DNA of 27,930 bases from an uncultured Granulicatella sp. (GTDB taxonomy: Bacteria; Bacillota; Bacilli; Lactobacillales; Aerococcaceae): contig URWJ01000004.1 in assembly GCA_900551535.1 (NCBI GenBank), positions 1 to 27,930 of the forward strand, written 5' to 3'. The notes beneath the pieces are model-generated. The model was not told where the DNA came from. It searched no databases and saw nothing but the letters and a program-made list of their open reading frames with translations. The position numbers and the translations under genes were made by a program. Position 1 is the stretch's first letter. Each line of letters starts with the position of its first letter. Shown here in pieces: positions 1 through 6,542 of the stretch.

Positions 1-1
1 C

Positions 2-101
2 GAAAAGGCATAGGCTCAAGCCTTTCGAGGTTAGTCCGCACGACTGTAAACAGTCCCTTGCGGCTAACCTGCGAACCGTCATCGCCTATGACCGCCTTTT
101 C
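2..101. repeat. 100-nt nested hairpin element (element A)
   Basis: Nearly the whole stretch folds on itself. GAAAAGGC (2-9) pairs with GCCTTTTC (94-101), ATAGGC (10-15) with GCCTAT (84-89), TCG (25-27) with CGA (72-74), AGGTTAG (28-34) with CTAACCT (64-70), CCGCA (36-40) with TGCGG (59-63), and GACTG (42-46) with CAGTC (51-55) around a TAAA loop. It begins 7 bases past the metI stop. No U-run follows the stem on the minus strand within the window, so it is not an obvious intrinsic terminator. It is more GC-rich than the flanks and built like the element at 4973-5104. Function unknown. Confidence 0.75.
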
Positions 102-108
102 TCACATC

Positions 109-822
109 CTATCGCTTGTCTATCGTCTTTGCTGCTTTGTCTCCAACAATTTGGATAATAAATACCAAAATAAGGATGGCTACTGTAGCGACAAAGATGA
201 TATCCACTTTGTTTCGTGTATAACCAATGAGGTAAGCTAAGTTACCTAATCCGCCTGCACCGATAACACCAGCTACTGCTGTCGAACCGATTAACGCGAT
301 TGCAGTTACAGTAATCCCTGATACAAGTGCTGGAAGTGATTCTGGAATCAGCACTTTTGTAATGATTTGGCGAGTGTTTGCCCCCATTGATTCTGCCGCC
401 TCGATGACTCCTGACGGGATTTCATTTAACGCGATATCCACTAAACGCGCGTAAAATGGCGCTGCACTGATAATCAATGTTGGGATTGCCCCTTTAGGCC
501 CTACAATCGTTGACATGATGGCTTTTGTAAAAGGCATTAATAGAGTCAGTAAAATGATAAATGGAATCGCACGGAAAATATTAATGATTCCGCCTAAAAT
601 AAGATGAACCCATGTATTTTCAAGACTGCGACCTTTTCCTGTTAAGAAAAGAAGGAGTCCTAAAATTAATCCAATGACAAATACATAGAACGTTGGAATG
701 AAGGTCATATAGAGAGTTTCATTAATAGCTTTAATGACATCAGGCCATACAACATTCTCGAACGAAAACATTTCTCTGAAAAGTTCATCTAGGCTTGCTG
801 ATGCTAAAAATAGATTAAACAT
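109..822 (-). CDS. metI: methionine ABC transporter permease MetI
   Basis: Integral membrane subunit of the methionine importer, which forms the translocation channel and couples to MetN. The 237-residue protein has about five hydrophobic segments. It carries the BPD_transp_1 coupling motif in the form EAAESMGA near residue 143, the EAA loop that docks onto the ATPase. Length and the IGSTAVAGVIGAGGLG segment fit the MetI family. GGAGG stands nine bases before the ATG, inside the 3' end of metN; the two reading frames overlap by 8 bases, implying translational coupling. It is the last gene of metQNI and ends just before element A. Confidence 0.95.
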   Translation of the reverse strand: MFNLFLASASLDELFREMFSFENVVWPDVIKAINETLYMTFIPTFYVFVIGLILGLLLFLTGKGRSLENTWVHLILGGIINIFRAIPFIILLTLLMPFTKAIMSTIVGPKGAIPTLIISAAPFYARLVDIALNEIPSGVIEAAESMGANTRQIITKVLIPESLPALVSGITVTAIALIGSTAVAGVIGAGGLGNLAYLIGYTRNKVDIIFVATVAILILVFIIQIVGDKAAKTIDKR

Positions 823-1840
823 GCTCTAACACCTCCACGATAATTTCTGCTTGTTTAAGATATTCGATGACTTCTTCTGCTTTTGAAGATTCTTCCTCAA
901 TCAAAATAATCATGCTTCCTAATATCCCTTTTTGCGTAATGTTAACCTTCGCTTGTAAAATCGATACCGTTGCATCCAATTTTCGAATCGCTTCAGATAA
1001 TACGGCGTCTCCTGTACGGTCACCTAAATACTGAATACGAACGGCTACCCCTGGACGAAGGGACGTTGATAGGTGATGGAATACCTCATCGATTTCATCA
1101 TCCACACGTTCTTCTCCCACGAATTGTTTTGTAATTGGTTGTTGTGGATTTTTGAAGACTTCAATCACTTCTCCACTTTCCACTACTCGTCCTTCTTCCA
1201 TCACGGCAACACGGTGGCAAATTTGACGAACTACATGCATTTCATGCGTAATTAACACAATCGTTAACCCTAGTTCTTGGTTGATTTCTATTAATAGCTT
1301 CAAGATATCTTTTGTCGTCTTAGGGTCAAGTGCACTAGTCGCTTCGTCGCATAAAAGGACTTCTGGATCGTTAGCTAACGCACGGGCAATCCCTACTCTT
1401 TGCTTTTGTCCCCCAGAAAGTTGTGATGGATAAGATTTTTCACGTCCGGTTAGTCCAACTAAATCGATTAATTCGGCTACCTTAGCTTTACGCTCGGCTT
1501 TTGGAACGCCTGCAATTTCAAGTGAAAAAGCAATGTTTTCTTCGACTGTTCTCGACCATAAAAGATTGAAATGTTGGAAAATCATCGCGATTTTTTGACG
1601 CTCTTTTAACAACTCTTTGCGTTTTAAGGTTGTAATGTCTTTTTCATTAATATAAATATGGCCACTTGTAACCGTCTCAAGTCCATTTAACAAACGGATT
1701 AATGTACTTTTACCCGCACCTGAAAAACCAATCACTCCAAAAATTTCGCCTCTACTAATCTCTAACGAGACATCTTTTACAGCTTCAACCGTGCCTTGTT
1801 TCCCAGTATATGTTTTGGACACGTTCTCTACTCGAATCAT
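815..1840 (-). CDS. metN: methionine ABC transporter ATP-binding protein MetN
   Basis: ATPase of the MetNIQ methionine importer on the cytoplasmic membrane face. In its 341 residues the Walker A GFSGAGKST lies near residues 38-46, the signature LSGGQKQR near 142, and Walker B LLCDEATSALD near 162. The remaining ~95 residues form a C-terminal NIL domain, the regulatory methionine-sensing domain typical of MetN and absent from most other ABC ATPases. AAGGAG precedes the ATG at proper spacing. The 91 bases between metQ and metN contain a weak hairpin (about 1877-1897) that could lower permease and ATPase expression relative to the binding protein. I infer that role from position only. Confidence 0.96.
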   Translation of the reverse strand: MIRVENVSKTYTGKQGTVEAVKDVSLEISRGEIFGVIGFSGAGKSTLIRLLNGLETVTSGHIYINEKDITTLKRKELLKERQKIAMIFQHFNLLWSRTVEENIAFSLEIAGVPKAERKAKVAELIDLVGLTGREKSYPSQLSGGQKQRVGIARALANDPEVLLCDEATSALDPKTTKDILKLLIEINQELGLTIVLITHEMHVVRQICHRVAVMEEGRVVESGEVIEVFKNPQQPITKQFVGEERVDDEIDEVFHHLSTSLRPGVAVRIQYLGDRTGDAVLSEAIRKLDATVSILQAKVNITQKGILGSMIILIEEESSKAEEVIEYLKQAEIIVEVLEHV

Positions 1841-1931
1841 TGTTTCACTCCTTAATAGTCAAAAGGGAGCGAAAAGTACAAGGCTTTTGGCTTTGTATCT
1901 TTCCACTCCTCTTGTTCTCTAATTATTTTTA

Positions 1932-2783
1932 TTATTTCGCAGGAATTACAGAACCATCTGTATATTTTTCGTTGATGAATTTACGGATTTCATCACTTTG
2001 TAGCGCTTTGATTAAAGCTTGAATTTTTGCTTTATCTTTATCAGCAGGTTTTACAGCGACTAAGTTAGCGTATGGTGAGCTTTCGTCTTCTAAAGCGATT
2101 GAATCTTTCACTGGTGAAAGTTTAGCATCGATTGCGAAGTTTGAGTTGATGATCACTGCATCGCCTTCATTGTTTTCGTATGTTGATACTAATAATTCAG
2201 GTGCGATTTCTGTTTTGATTTGGATATTCTTTGGATTTTCAGCAATGTCGCTTAATCCAGCAGTTACAGGGTTCACGCCATCTTTTAATTTAATTAATCC
2301 GGCTTTTGTGAAGAAGCTTAAGAAACGTCCAACTTCAGCAGGGTTTGTTGACGCATATACCACTGCGTTGTCTGGTAATTCTTTTAATGATTTGTATTTC
2401 TTAGAGTAAATTGCCATTGGTTCGATATGAACGTTCCCTACAGAAACTAAATCTTGATTGTGTTCTTTGTTGAATTTATCAAGATAAGGAGTGTGTTGGA
2501 AGTAGTTTGCATCCGCATCTCCTCCGTAAACGATGTTGTTTGGAGTTACGTAGTCATTTACGATGTTAATGTCTAATTTGTAACCTTCTTTTTCTAAAAG
2601 TGGTTTAGCAGCTTCTAAGATTTCAGCGTGAGGTGCTGGTGAAGCGACTACTTTAATTGTTTTGTCTTCTGCTTTTGCAGCTTCTGTTGTGTTTTCTGAT
2701 TTTGCTGAGTTGTTTCCGCATGCTACTAATGCTGTTGCTAAAAGTCCGAATGTTGTTGCTTTGAATAATTTATTAAATTTCAT
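1932..2783 (-). CDS. metQ: methionine-binding lipoprotein MetQ
   Basis: Extracellular substrate-binding lipoprotein of the methionine importer, NlpA/MetQ family. I place the start at the ATG at 2783 (MKFNKLFK), preceded by AAAGGGGAC at good spacing. The frame stays open to 2855, but those extra residues are not signal-peptide-like. The 283-residue product has a short Lys-rich n-region, a hydrophobic stretch and the lipobox LVAC, so the Cys at about residue 22 would be lipidated and anchored to the membrane. The mature part has NlpA-family features including DANYFQHTPYLDKFN. It is first in metQ-metN-metI and sits directly behind a methionine T-box. Confidence 0.95.
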   Translation of the reverse strand: MKFNKLFKATTFGLLATALVACGNNSAKSENTTEAAKAEDKTIKVVASPAPHAEILEAAKPLLEKEGYKLDINIVNDYVTPNNIVYGGDADANYFQHTPYLDKFNKEHNQDLVSVGNVHIEPMAIYSKKYKSLKELPDNAVVYASTNPAEVGRFLSFFTKAGLIKLKDGVNPVTAGLSDIAENPKNIQIKTEIAPELLVSTYENNEGDAVIINSNFAIDAKLSPVKDSIALEDESSPYANLVAVKPADKDKAKIQALIKALQSDEIRKFINEKYTDGSVIPAK

Positions 2784-2889
2784 GTTATAAGTCCCCTTTT
2801 TGGTTAAATGATTGTTCTTTGTTTGGAAACCACATGCGCGCTTCGTGATTTCCAACAGATGTTGCTCTGTCCATTTTGGTTTGGGCCAT

Positions 2890-2925
2890 AAAAAAAGCTT
2901 CCCCTCTACACACTAGAGGCGAAGT
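2890..2925 (-). terminator. T-box regulated terminator hairpin
   Basis: Minus strand CTTCGCCTCTA, a GTG(T) loop, then TAGAGGGGAAG followed by a run of seven U. Its 5' arm is adjacent to the T-box sequence, as in other T-box leaders, so it is the default OFF structure of the met leader. Confidence 0.9.
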
Positions 2926-3157
2926 TTTCGCGTTACCACTCTAATTCCGATAAACCTCACAGTTTACCGCTCCAAAAGTACGTTGCATGGTGCAAGATAC
3001 CCTTGTACGTTATCGAGTACAAATCGCAAAAGCTTCATCACCTTTGTTGCTCCCAGACCATTTTCAATAAATTGCCCCGTATCCTTTCCCACCAACCGGA
3101 TTCTCTTTAACGTTCTTCTTTATTTACTTATCTGTTCATTGCATTGCTTTATCTGAT
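2890..3157 (-). promoter_or_regulatory. methionine T-box riboswitch
   Basis: On the minus strand the T-box core AGAGTGGTAACGCG (2942-2929) is close to the canonical AGGGTGGNACCGCG that pairs with the uncharged tRNA acceptor end. It is followed by a terminator hairpin (2925-2890) whose 5' arm overlaps the antiterminator. Upstream, Stem I shows the AGAGA box (AAAGAGAATCC) and the distal-loop signature GGTTGGTGGGA. The likely specifier codon is AUG at 3061-3059, within GAAAATGGTC. The expected behaviour is that uncharged tRNA-Met stabilises the antiterminator and turns on metQNI. T-box identity is seen directly; the exact specifier position is inferred. Confidence 0.95.
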
Positions 3158-3163
3158 GAAATT

Positions 3164-3193
3164 ACTATAAACGATGGTGGTATTCTGAGTCAA
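3164..3193 (-). promoter_or_regulatory. promoter of the metQNI T-box leader
   Basis: TTGACT (-35, 3193-3188), an 18-base spacer and TATAGT (-10, 3169-3164) on the minus strand. This places the start a few bases before the T-box Stem I. A second TATAAT (3217-3212) lies upstream but has no good -35 partner. Confidence 0.65.
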
Positions 3194-3263
3194 TGCGAAA
3201 CTCGTTATTTGATTATACCTGTTTTTCAGAACTCGTTATAACTTTTATGCATATAGTTTCAAA

Positions 3264-3297
3264 TTAAAAAGAAGGAGTGCAAAACCGCACTCCTTCT
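3264..3297 (-). terminator. intrinsic terminator after ftsX
   Basis: Perfect 10-bp stem GAAGGAGTGC (3271-3280 on plus) with GCACTCCTTC (3287-3296), six-base loop, followed on the minus strand by TTTTTAA. It separates ftsEX from the met operon. Confidence 0.92.
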
Positions 3298-3308
3298 GCT
3301 AATTTCAA

Positions 3309-4196
3309 CTATTTCTTCAAGAACTTTCTCATTGAAAGAACTGAACCAAACGCACCGATAAGAACACCGATGGCAACCATTCCTGCTGAAACATAAATCA
3401 AGAATGGATTTGGATCGAGTAGGCTAAAGCTTGATCCAGAGAAGAAATCTGAACCGCCTTTATACACCCATAGGTATACAGACCATACTAATCCGATTGG
3501 GATAATTGAACCGATTAATCCAATCATACCGCCTTCTAAGAAGAATGGCCAACGGATGTATGCTTTTGTCGCACCTACCAGACGCATGATTTCGATTTCT
3601 GTTCTACGTGCATAGATTGTTGCACGGATTGTATTTGAAATTAAGAACATCGCTAACGCTAATAGTCCTAAAATCACAACTGCCCCGATATTACGAGCTG
3701 TCGCGATAATACGGAATAAGTTATCCGCACGAGCTTCCCCGTAACGAACACGCGCTACGTAGTCCATGCCTTCGATTTGTTTGGCAATAGCACTTGTTTT
3801 TTGTGGTTCTACTGCTTTTACGTCGAACGCATTACGAAGTGGGTTTGCATCATTTTTGAATAATGATAATTCTTCCCCGAAGTTCTTTGTTACGTCTTCT
3901 AACTCTTCGTCTTTAGAACGGAAAGTGATAGACTCAACGCCATCTAAGGCTTTAATTTTTGCTTCTAATTCATCTGTTTTTGTTTGGTCAGCTGCCAAAT
4001 CAATAAACACACGTACGTTTACGTCATTTTCAATATCTGAACCGATTTTATTAACGTTAAATAAAAGTGATACGAACACCCCTACGATTAATAAGATCAT
4101 TGATACTGCAGAAACCGCACCAAATGTCATCAATCCATTTCTGAAAAGACTCTTGAAGGCGTCACGTATATGACGACCCATGGTTCTAATCTTCAT
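3309..4196 (-). CDS. ftsX: cell division protein FtsX
   Basis: Membrane subunit of the FtsEX complex, which in Gram-positives transmits ATP hydrolysis by FtsE to a peptidoglycan hydrolase outside the cell. I choose ATG 4196 (MKIRTMGRHIRDAFKS) because AGGGGGAA lies eight bases upstream; the frame extends 18 codons further without an SD. The 295-residue protein has one N-terminal transmembrane helix, an extracellular domain of about 120 residues and three C-terminal helices, the usual FtsX layout. The C-terminal core holds RRTEIEIMRLVGAT, characteristic of FtsX permeases. Its start overlaps the ftsE stop by 11 bases. No hydrolase gene (PcsB/CwlO type) follows it here. Confidence 0.95.
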   Translation of the reverse strand: MKIRTMGRHIRDAFKSLFRNGLMTFGAVSAVSMILLIVGVFVSLLFNVNKIGSDIENDVNVRVFIDLAADQTKTDELEAKIKALDGVESITFRSKDEELEDVTKNFGEELSLFKNDANPLRNAFDVKAVEPQKTSAIAKQIEGMDYVARVRYGEARADNLFRIIATARNIGAVVILGLLALAMFLISNTIRATIYARRTEIEIMRLVGATKAYIRWPFFLEGGMIGLIGSIIPIGLVWSVYLWVYKGGSDFFSGSSFSLLDPNPFLIYVSAGMVAIGVLIGAFGSVLSMRKFLKK

Positions 4197-4872
4197 ATCC
4201 GTATTCCCCCTGTTCTTGGTCACGTACAATTTGACCATTTTCAATCGCAATTACACGATGCTTTTTCTCGTTAACAATTTGGCTATTGTGTGTTGCCATT
4301 ACGATTGTTGTTCCTTGTTCGTTGATACGTTCAAGGATATCCATAATTTCCATAGAAGTTTCTGGGTCAAGGTTCCCTGTTGGCTCATCGGCAATCAGGA
4401 TTCCAGGTGTATTCACAATCGCACGAGCAATCGCTACACGTTGTTGTTCCCCACCAGATAATTCATTTGGGAAATTGTTCATACGGTGTTTTAGGTTTAC
4501 TAACTCTAAAACATCTTCTACACGACGTTTAATTTCACGAGGTGATTTTTCAATAACCTCCATCGCATATGCCACGTTTTCGTATACTGTTTTATGTGGT
4601 AAGAGTTTAAAGTCTTGGAAGACAACCCCTACATAACGACGTAGGAATGGAATTTGACGATCTCTAATTTTCATCAAATCATATTTACCTACACGAATTC
4701 TACCTTTAGTCGCTTTTTCTTCGCGATACATCATTTTAATGAAAGTTGATTTACCTGCACCAGAAGGCCCTACTACATAAACGAACTCTCCATCCTTAAT
4801 TTGGATAGATAAATTATTAATAGCAGTGATTCCTTTATTATATTTCTTAGTTACATTCATCATTTCAATCAT
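4186..4872 (-). CDS. ftsE: cell division ATP-binding protein FtsE
   Basis: Cytoplasmic ATPase of the FtsEX division complex; 228 residues, the normal FtsE length. Walker A GPSGAGKST is near residues 35-43, the signature LSGGEQQR near 138, and Walker B ILIADEPTGNLD follows, then the H-loop MATHN. The start at 4872 has a weak GGTG SD; an internal ATG four codons later (MMNVTKKY) is possible. It is co-transcribed with ftsX and has its own extended -10 promoter just upstream, so it may not depend on prfB transcription. Confidence 0.95.
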   Translation of the reverse strand: MIEMMNVTKKYNKGITAINNLSIQIKDGEFVYVVGPSGAGKSTFIKMMYREEKATKGRIRVGKYDLMKIRDRQIPFLRRYVGVVFQDFKLLPHKTVYENVAYAMEVIEKSPREIKRRVEDVLELVNLKHRMNNFPNELSGGEQQRVAIARAIVNTPGILIADEPTGNLDPETSMEIMDILERINEQGTTIVMATHNSQIVNEKKHRVIAIENGQIVRDQEQGEYGYED

Positions 4873-4915
4873 AAACTCACCAGCTTTCTAATCCTTCGAT
4901 ATTTTAATCCTCCCT

Positions 4916-4924
4916 ATTATAGCA
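4916..4924 (-). promoter_or_regulatory. extended -10 promoter of ftsEX
   Basis: Minus strand TGCTATAAT (4924-4916), a TGn extended -10 with perfect TATAAT. There is no convincing -35 at 17 bases, which is usual for extended -10 promoters. It lies about 44 bases before the ftsE start. Confidence 0.6.
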
Positions 4925-4972
4925 CCCGAATATTACAACCCCTTCACATAAGATTACAGAAATATTAAATTA

Positions 4973-5104
4973 AGGATACGAGCCATCGCGTTCAGAAATG
5001 GAACGTTGGACCGGAATACCGTAAACGGCTGGCACAGCCGTGCGGATATTTCGGGAAACGCACGCCATTTCTGCGATGGCGAGTTCAACTACTCAGGATA
5101 CGAG
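4973..5104. repeat. GC-rich branched element with flanking 10-bp direct repeats (element B)
   Basis: AGGATACGAG occurs at 4973-4982 and again at 5095-5104. Inside, GCCATCGC (4982-4989) pairs with GCGATGGC (5073-5080) and AGAAATGG (4994-5001) with CCATTTCT (5065-5072), a 16-bp interrupted outer stem. Within it are ACGGCTG/CAGCCGT (5025-5041), CGTGCG/CGCACG (5039-5064) and CGG/CCG hairpins. The two longest inner helices share bases, so they are alternative folds. The direct repeats could be a target-site duplication of a small non-autonomous element. Origin and function unknown. Confidence 0.6.
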
Positions 5105-5168
5105 GGAGAGAGACAGAAGCCAGGAATAACCTCACAGTGTGAGGTTATTCCGCTTCGTCGTCTCTCCC
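5104..5168. repeat. long hairpin with 27-nt palindromic core (element C)
   Basis: Outer arms GGGAGAGAGAC (5104-5114) and GTCTCTCCC (5160-5168), then GAAGC and GCTTC. The inner 27-base core at 5124-5150 is a perfect inverted repeat (GAATAACCTCACA and its complement around one G). There is no adjacent U-run on either strand, so it is not a standard terminator. Confidence 0.75.
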
Positions 5169-5170
5169 CC

Positions 5171-5231
5171 ACACAGTTTATTAGACTTTCTTGAATCACG
5201 AGTGATTCAAGAAGTCAATAAACCACTGTGT
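5171..5231. repeat. 61-nt long hairpin (element D)
   Basis: ACACAG (5171-5176) pairs with CTGTGT (5226-5231), TTTATT with AATAAA, GACTT with AAGTC, and CTTGAATCAC with GTGATTCAAG around a GA centre. Mismatches and bulges are few. It directly abuts element C. No U-run follows; function unknown. Confidence 0.75.
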
Positions 5232-5330
5232 CTATATTAATAAGCTTTTCTCCTTCGTTATAACGGAAGTTTCATCCCACTATAATACAGATAATTAAAA
5301 CGAACTTAAAACAATTTGCCTACCAACAGT

Positions 5331-5357
5331 AAAACACCCAGCTCTCACTAGGTGTTT
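5331..5357 (-). terminator. probable weak terminator after prfB
   Basis: Minus strand AAACACC, a loop of about 12 bases, then GGTGTTTTA. The stem is 7-8 bp and followed by a short U-rich tail. It lies about 9 bases after the prfB stop. Confidence 0.5.
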
Positions 5358-5365
5358 CTCTACTA

Positions 5366-6488
5366 TTATTCTTCAGTTGCTTTTGTTCCCTCAAGCGTCC
5401 ATTTTAAGTATGCATCCATAAACGGATCCAAGTCTCCATCCATGACCGCACCAATATTTCCTGTCTCATATCCAGAACGTAAATCTTTTACCATTGAATA
5501 AGGATGGAATACATAGTTACGAATTTGAGACCCCCAGGCGATATCTTTTTGCTCGCCACGGATAGCTGCCAATTCAGCTGCCTTCTTCTCTTCTTCTAAT
5601 TGGAACAATTTCGCCTTCAACATCGCCATCGCTTGGTCTCTGTTTTTAAATTGAGAACGTTGCGCCTGACTCTGCGTCACGATTCCAGTTGGAATATGCG
5701 TAATACGAACCGCAGAAGACGTCTTATTAATATGTTGTCCACCGGCACCACTTGCACGGTATACGTCGATTTTCAAATCATCTGGATTAATCTCAATATC
5801 AATATCTCCGTCCATTTGCGGAACAACATCCACTGAACAGAATGATGTATGACGTTTCCCAGCCGCATCAAACGGAGAAATACGAACGAGACGATGCACG
5901 CCTTTTTCAGAGCGTAAATACCCGTATGCATTTAACCCTTCAATCGACAAGGTTACAGACTTAATCCCTGCTTCATCTCCGTCTTGATAGTCCACTGTTT
6001 CAACTCGGTAGCCATGTTTTTCAGCCCAACGCATATACATACGCAGTAGCATACTTCCCCAGTCTTGCGATTCCGTACCCCCAGCACCTGGATGGATTTC
6101 CAAAATCGCACTGTTCTTATCATGAGGACCGTTCAGTAACATACTTAATTCGTACTGTTGCAAGTCCTTCTCAAGAGACCCAATTGCGTCAACGATTTCC
6201 GCATGTACTTCTTCATCTGGCTCTTCTTTATACATTTCAAATAACAAACTAGTTTCTTCATGCGCCAATTCCATCTTATGGAACGTATCATAAATAGCTT
6301 TTAATTCATTATTCTTTTGAATGACTTGATTCGCTTTTTCGCTATCATCCCAAAACGATGGTTCAGACATCTCTTGCTCATAGGCTGCGATATCTTCTTC
6401 TAAGCGATCTAAGTCAAAGAGACCTCCTATAACTGATGATTTGTTCGTTCATGGCTTCAAGCGCATTTCTAATTTCACTAATTTCCAT
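5366..6488 (-). CDS. prfB: peptide chain release factor 2 with programmed +1 frameshift
   Basis: RF2 terminates translation at UAA and UGA by triggering peptidyl-tRNA hydrolysis. The gene is in two frames. ATG 6488 opens 24 codons (MEISEIRNALEAMNEQ and on to RRSL) that stop at an in-frame UGA (6416-6414). The sequence AGGAGG TCT CTT TGA C is the textbook RF2 frameshift site: an SD-like AGGAGG, slippery CTT and UGA C context. A +1 shift continues as DLDRLEEDIAAYEQEM and runs 349 residues more, total 373. The SPF tripeptide that reads the stop codon (RISPFDAAG) and the catalytic GGQ (SGAGGQHINK) are both present. Low RF2 favours the shift, so the gene is autoregulated. This is not a pseudogene. 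Confidence 0.97.
6414..6428 (-). promoter_or_regulatory. RF2 programmed +1 frameshift signal
   Basis: Internal SD AGGAGG (6428-6423) three bases before CTT (6419-6417) and the in-frame UGA (6416-6414), followed by C. It matches the conserved prfB recoding site, in which RF2 scarcity makes the ribosome slip +1 on CTT-T. Confidence 0.96.
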
Positions 6489-6502
6489 ACTGACCTCTTT
6501 CT

Positions 6503-6530
6503 AAAAGAAAACGGCGAAATGCTTCGCCGT
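6503..6530 (-). terminator. terminator between secA and prfB
   Basis: Perfect stem ACGGCGAA (6511-6518) with TTCGCCGT (6523-6530), four-base loop, followed on the minus strand by TTTCTTTT. It lies only about 15 bases before the prfB start, so some read-through from secA may supply prfB; no separate prfB promoter is clear. Confidence 0.75.
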
Positions 6531-6542
6531 CTCCCTTTTTTA

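Larger units (their letters stand above)
4873..5365. other. 493-bp structured intergenic region between prfB and ftsE
   Basis: No convincing gene. Reading from prfB: a weak terminator, an AT-rich stretch with a TATTAT/TATAGT box at 5279-5287 that could be a weak promoter, a CTTCGTTATAACGGAAG near-palindrome (about 5252-5270), then three large hairpin elements (5171-5231, 5104-5168, 4973-5104), and finally the ftsE promoter. A 62-codon open frame on the plus strand here is created by the palindromes and has no SD. Confidence 0.7.

Noticed and set aside
3212..3217. TATAAT as the main met promoter
   Set aside because: It has no matching -35 at 16-18 bp, while TTGACT-18-TATAGT lies just downstream at the right distance from the T-box.
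5006..5194. 62-codon plus-strand ORF across the hairpin cluster
   Set aside because: No SD, low-complexity origin from palindromes, opposite strand to all neighbours, and no recognisable protein features.
4873..5365. tmRNA (ssrA) or another classical RNA gene in the prfB-ftsE gap
   Set aside because: No tRNA-like acceptor ends, no tag-peptide frame ending in ALAA-type codons, and the structure is a row of separate palindromes.
5366..6488. prfB as a frameshifted pseudogene
   Set aside because: The in-frame UGA is the conserved RF2 recoding site with AGGAGG and CTT-TGA-C; the rest of the gene is intact with SPF and GGQ.
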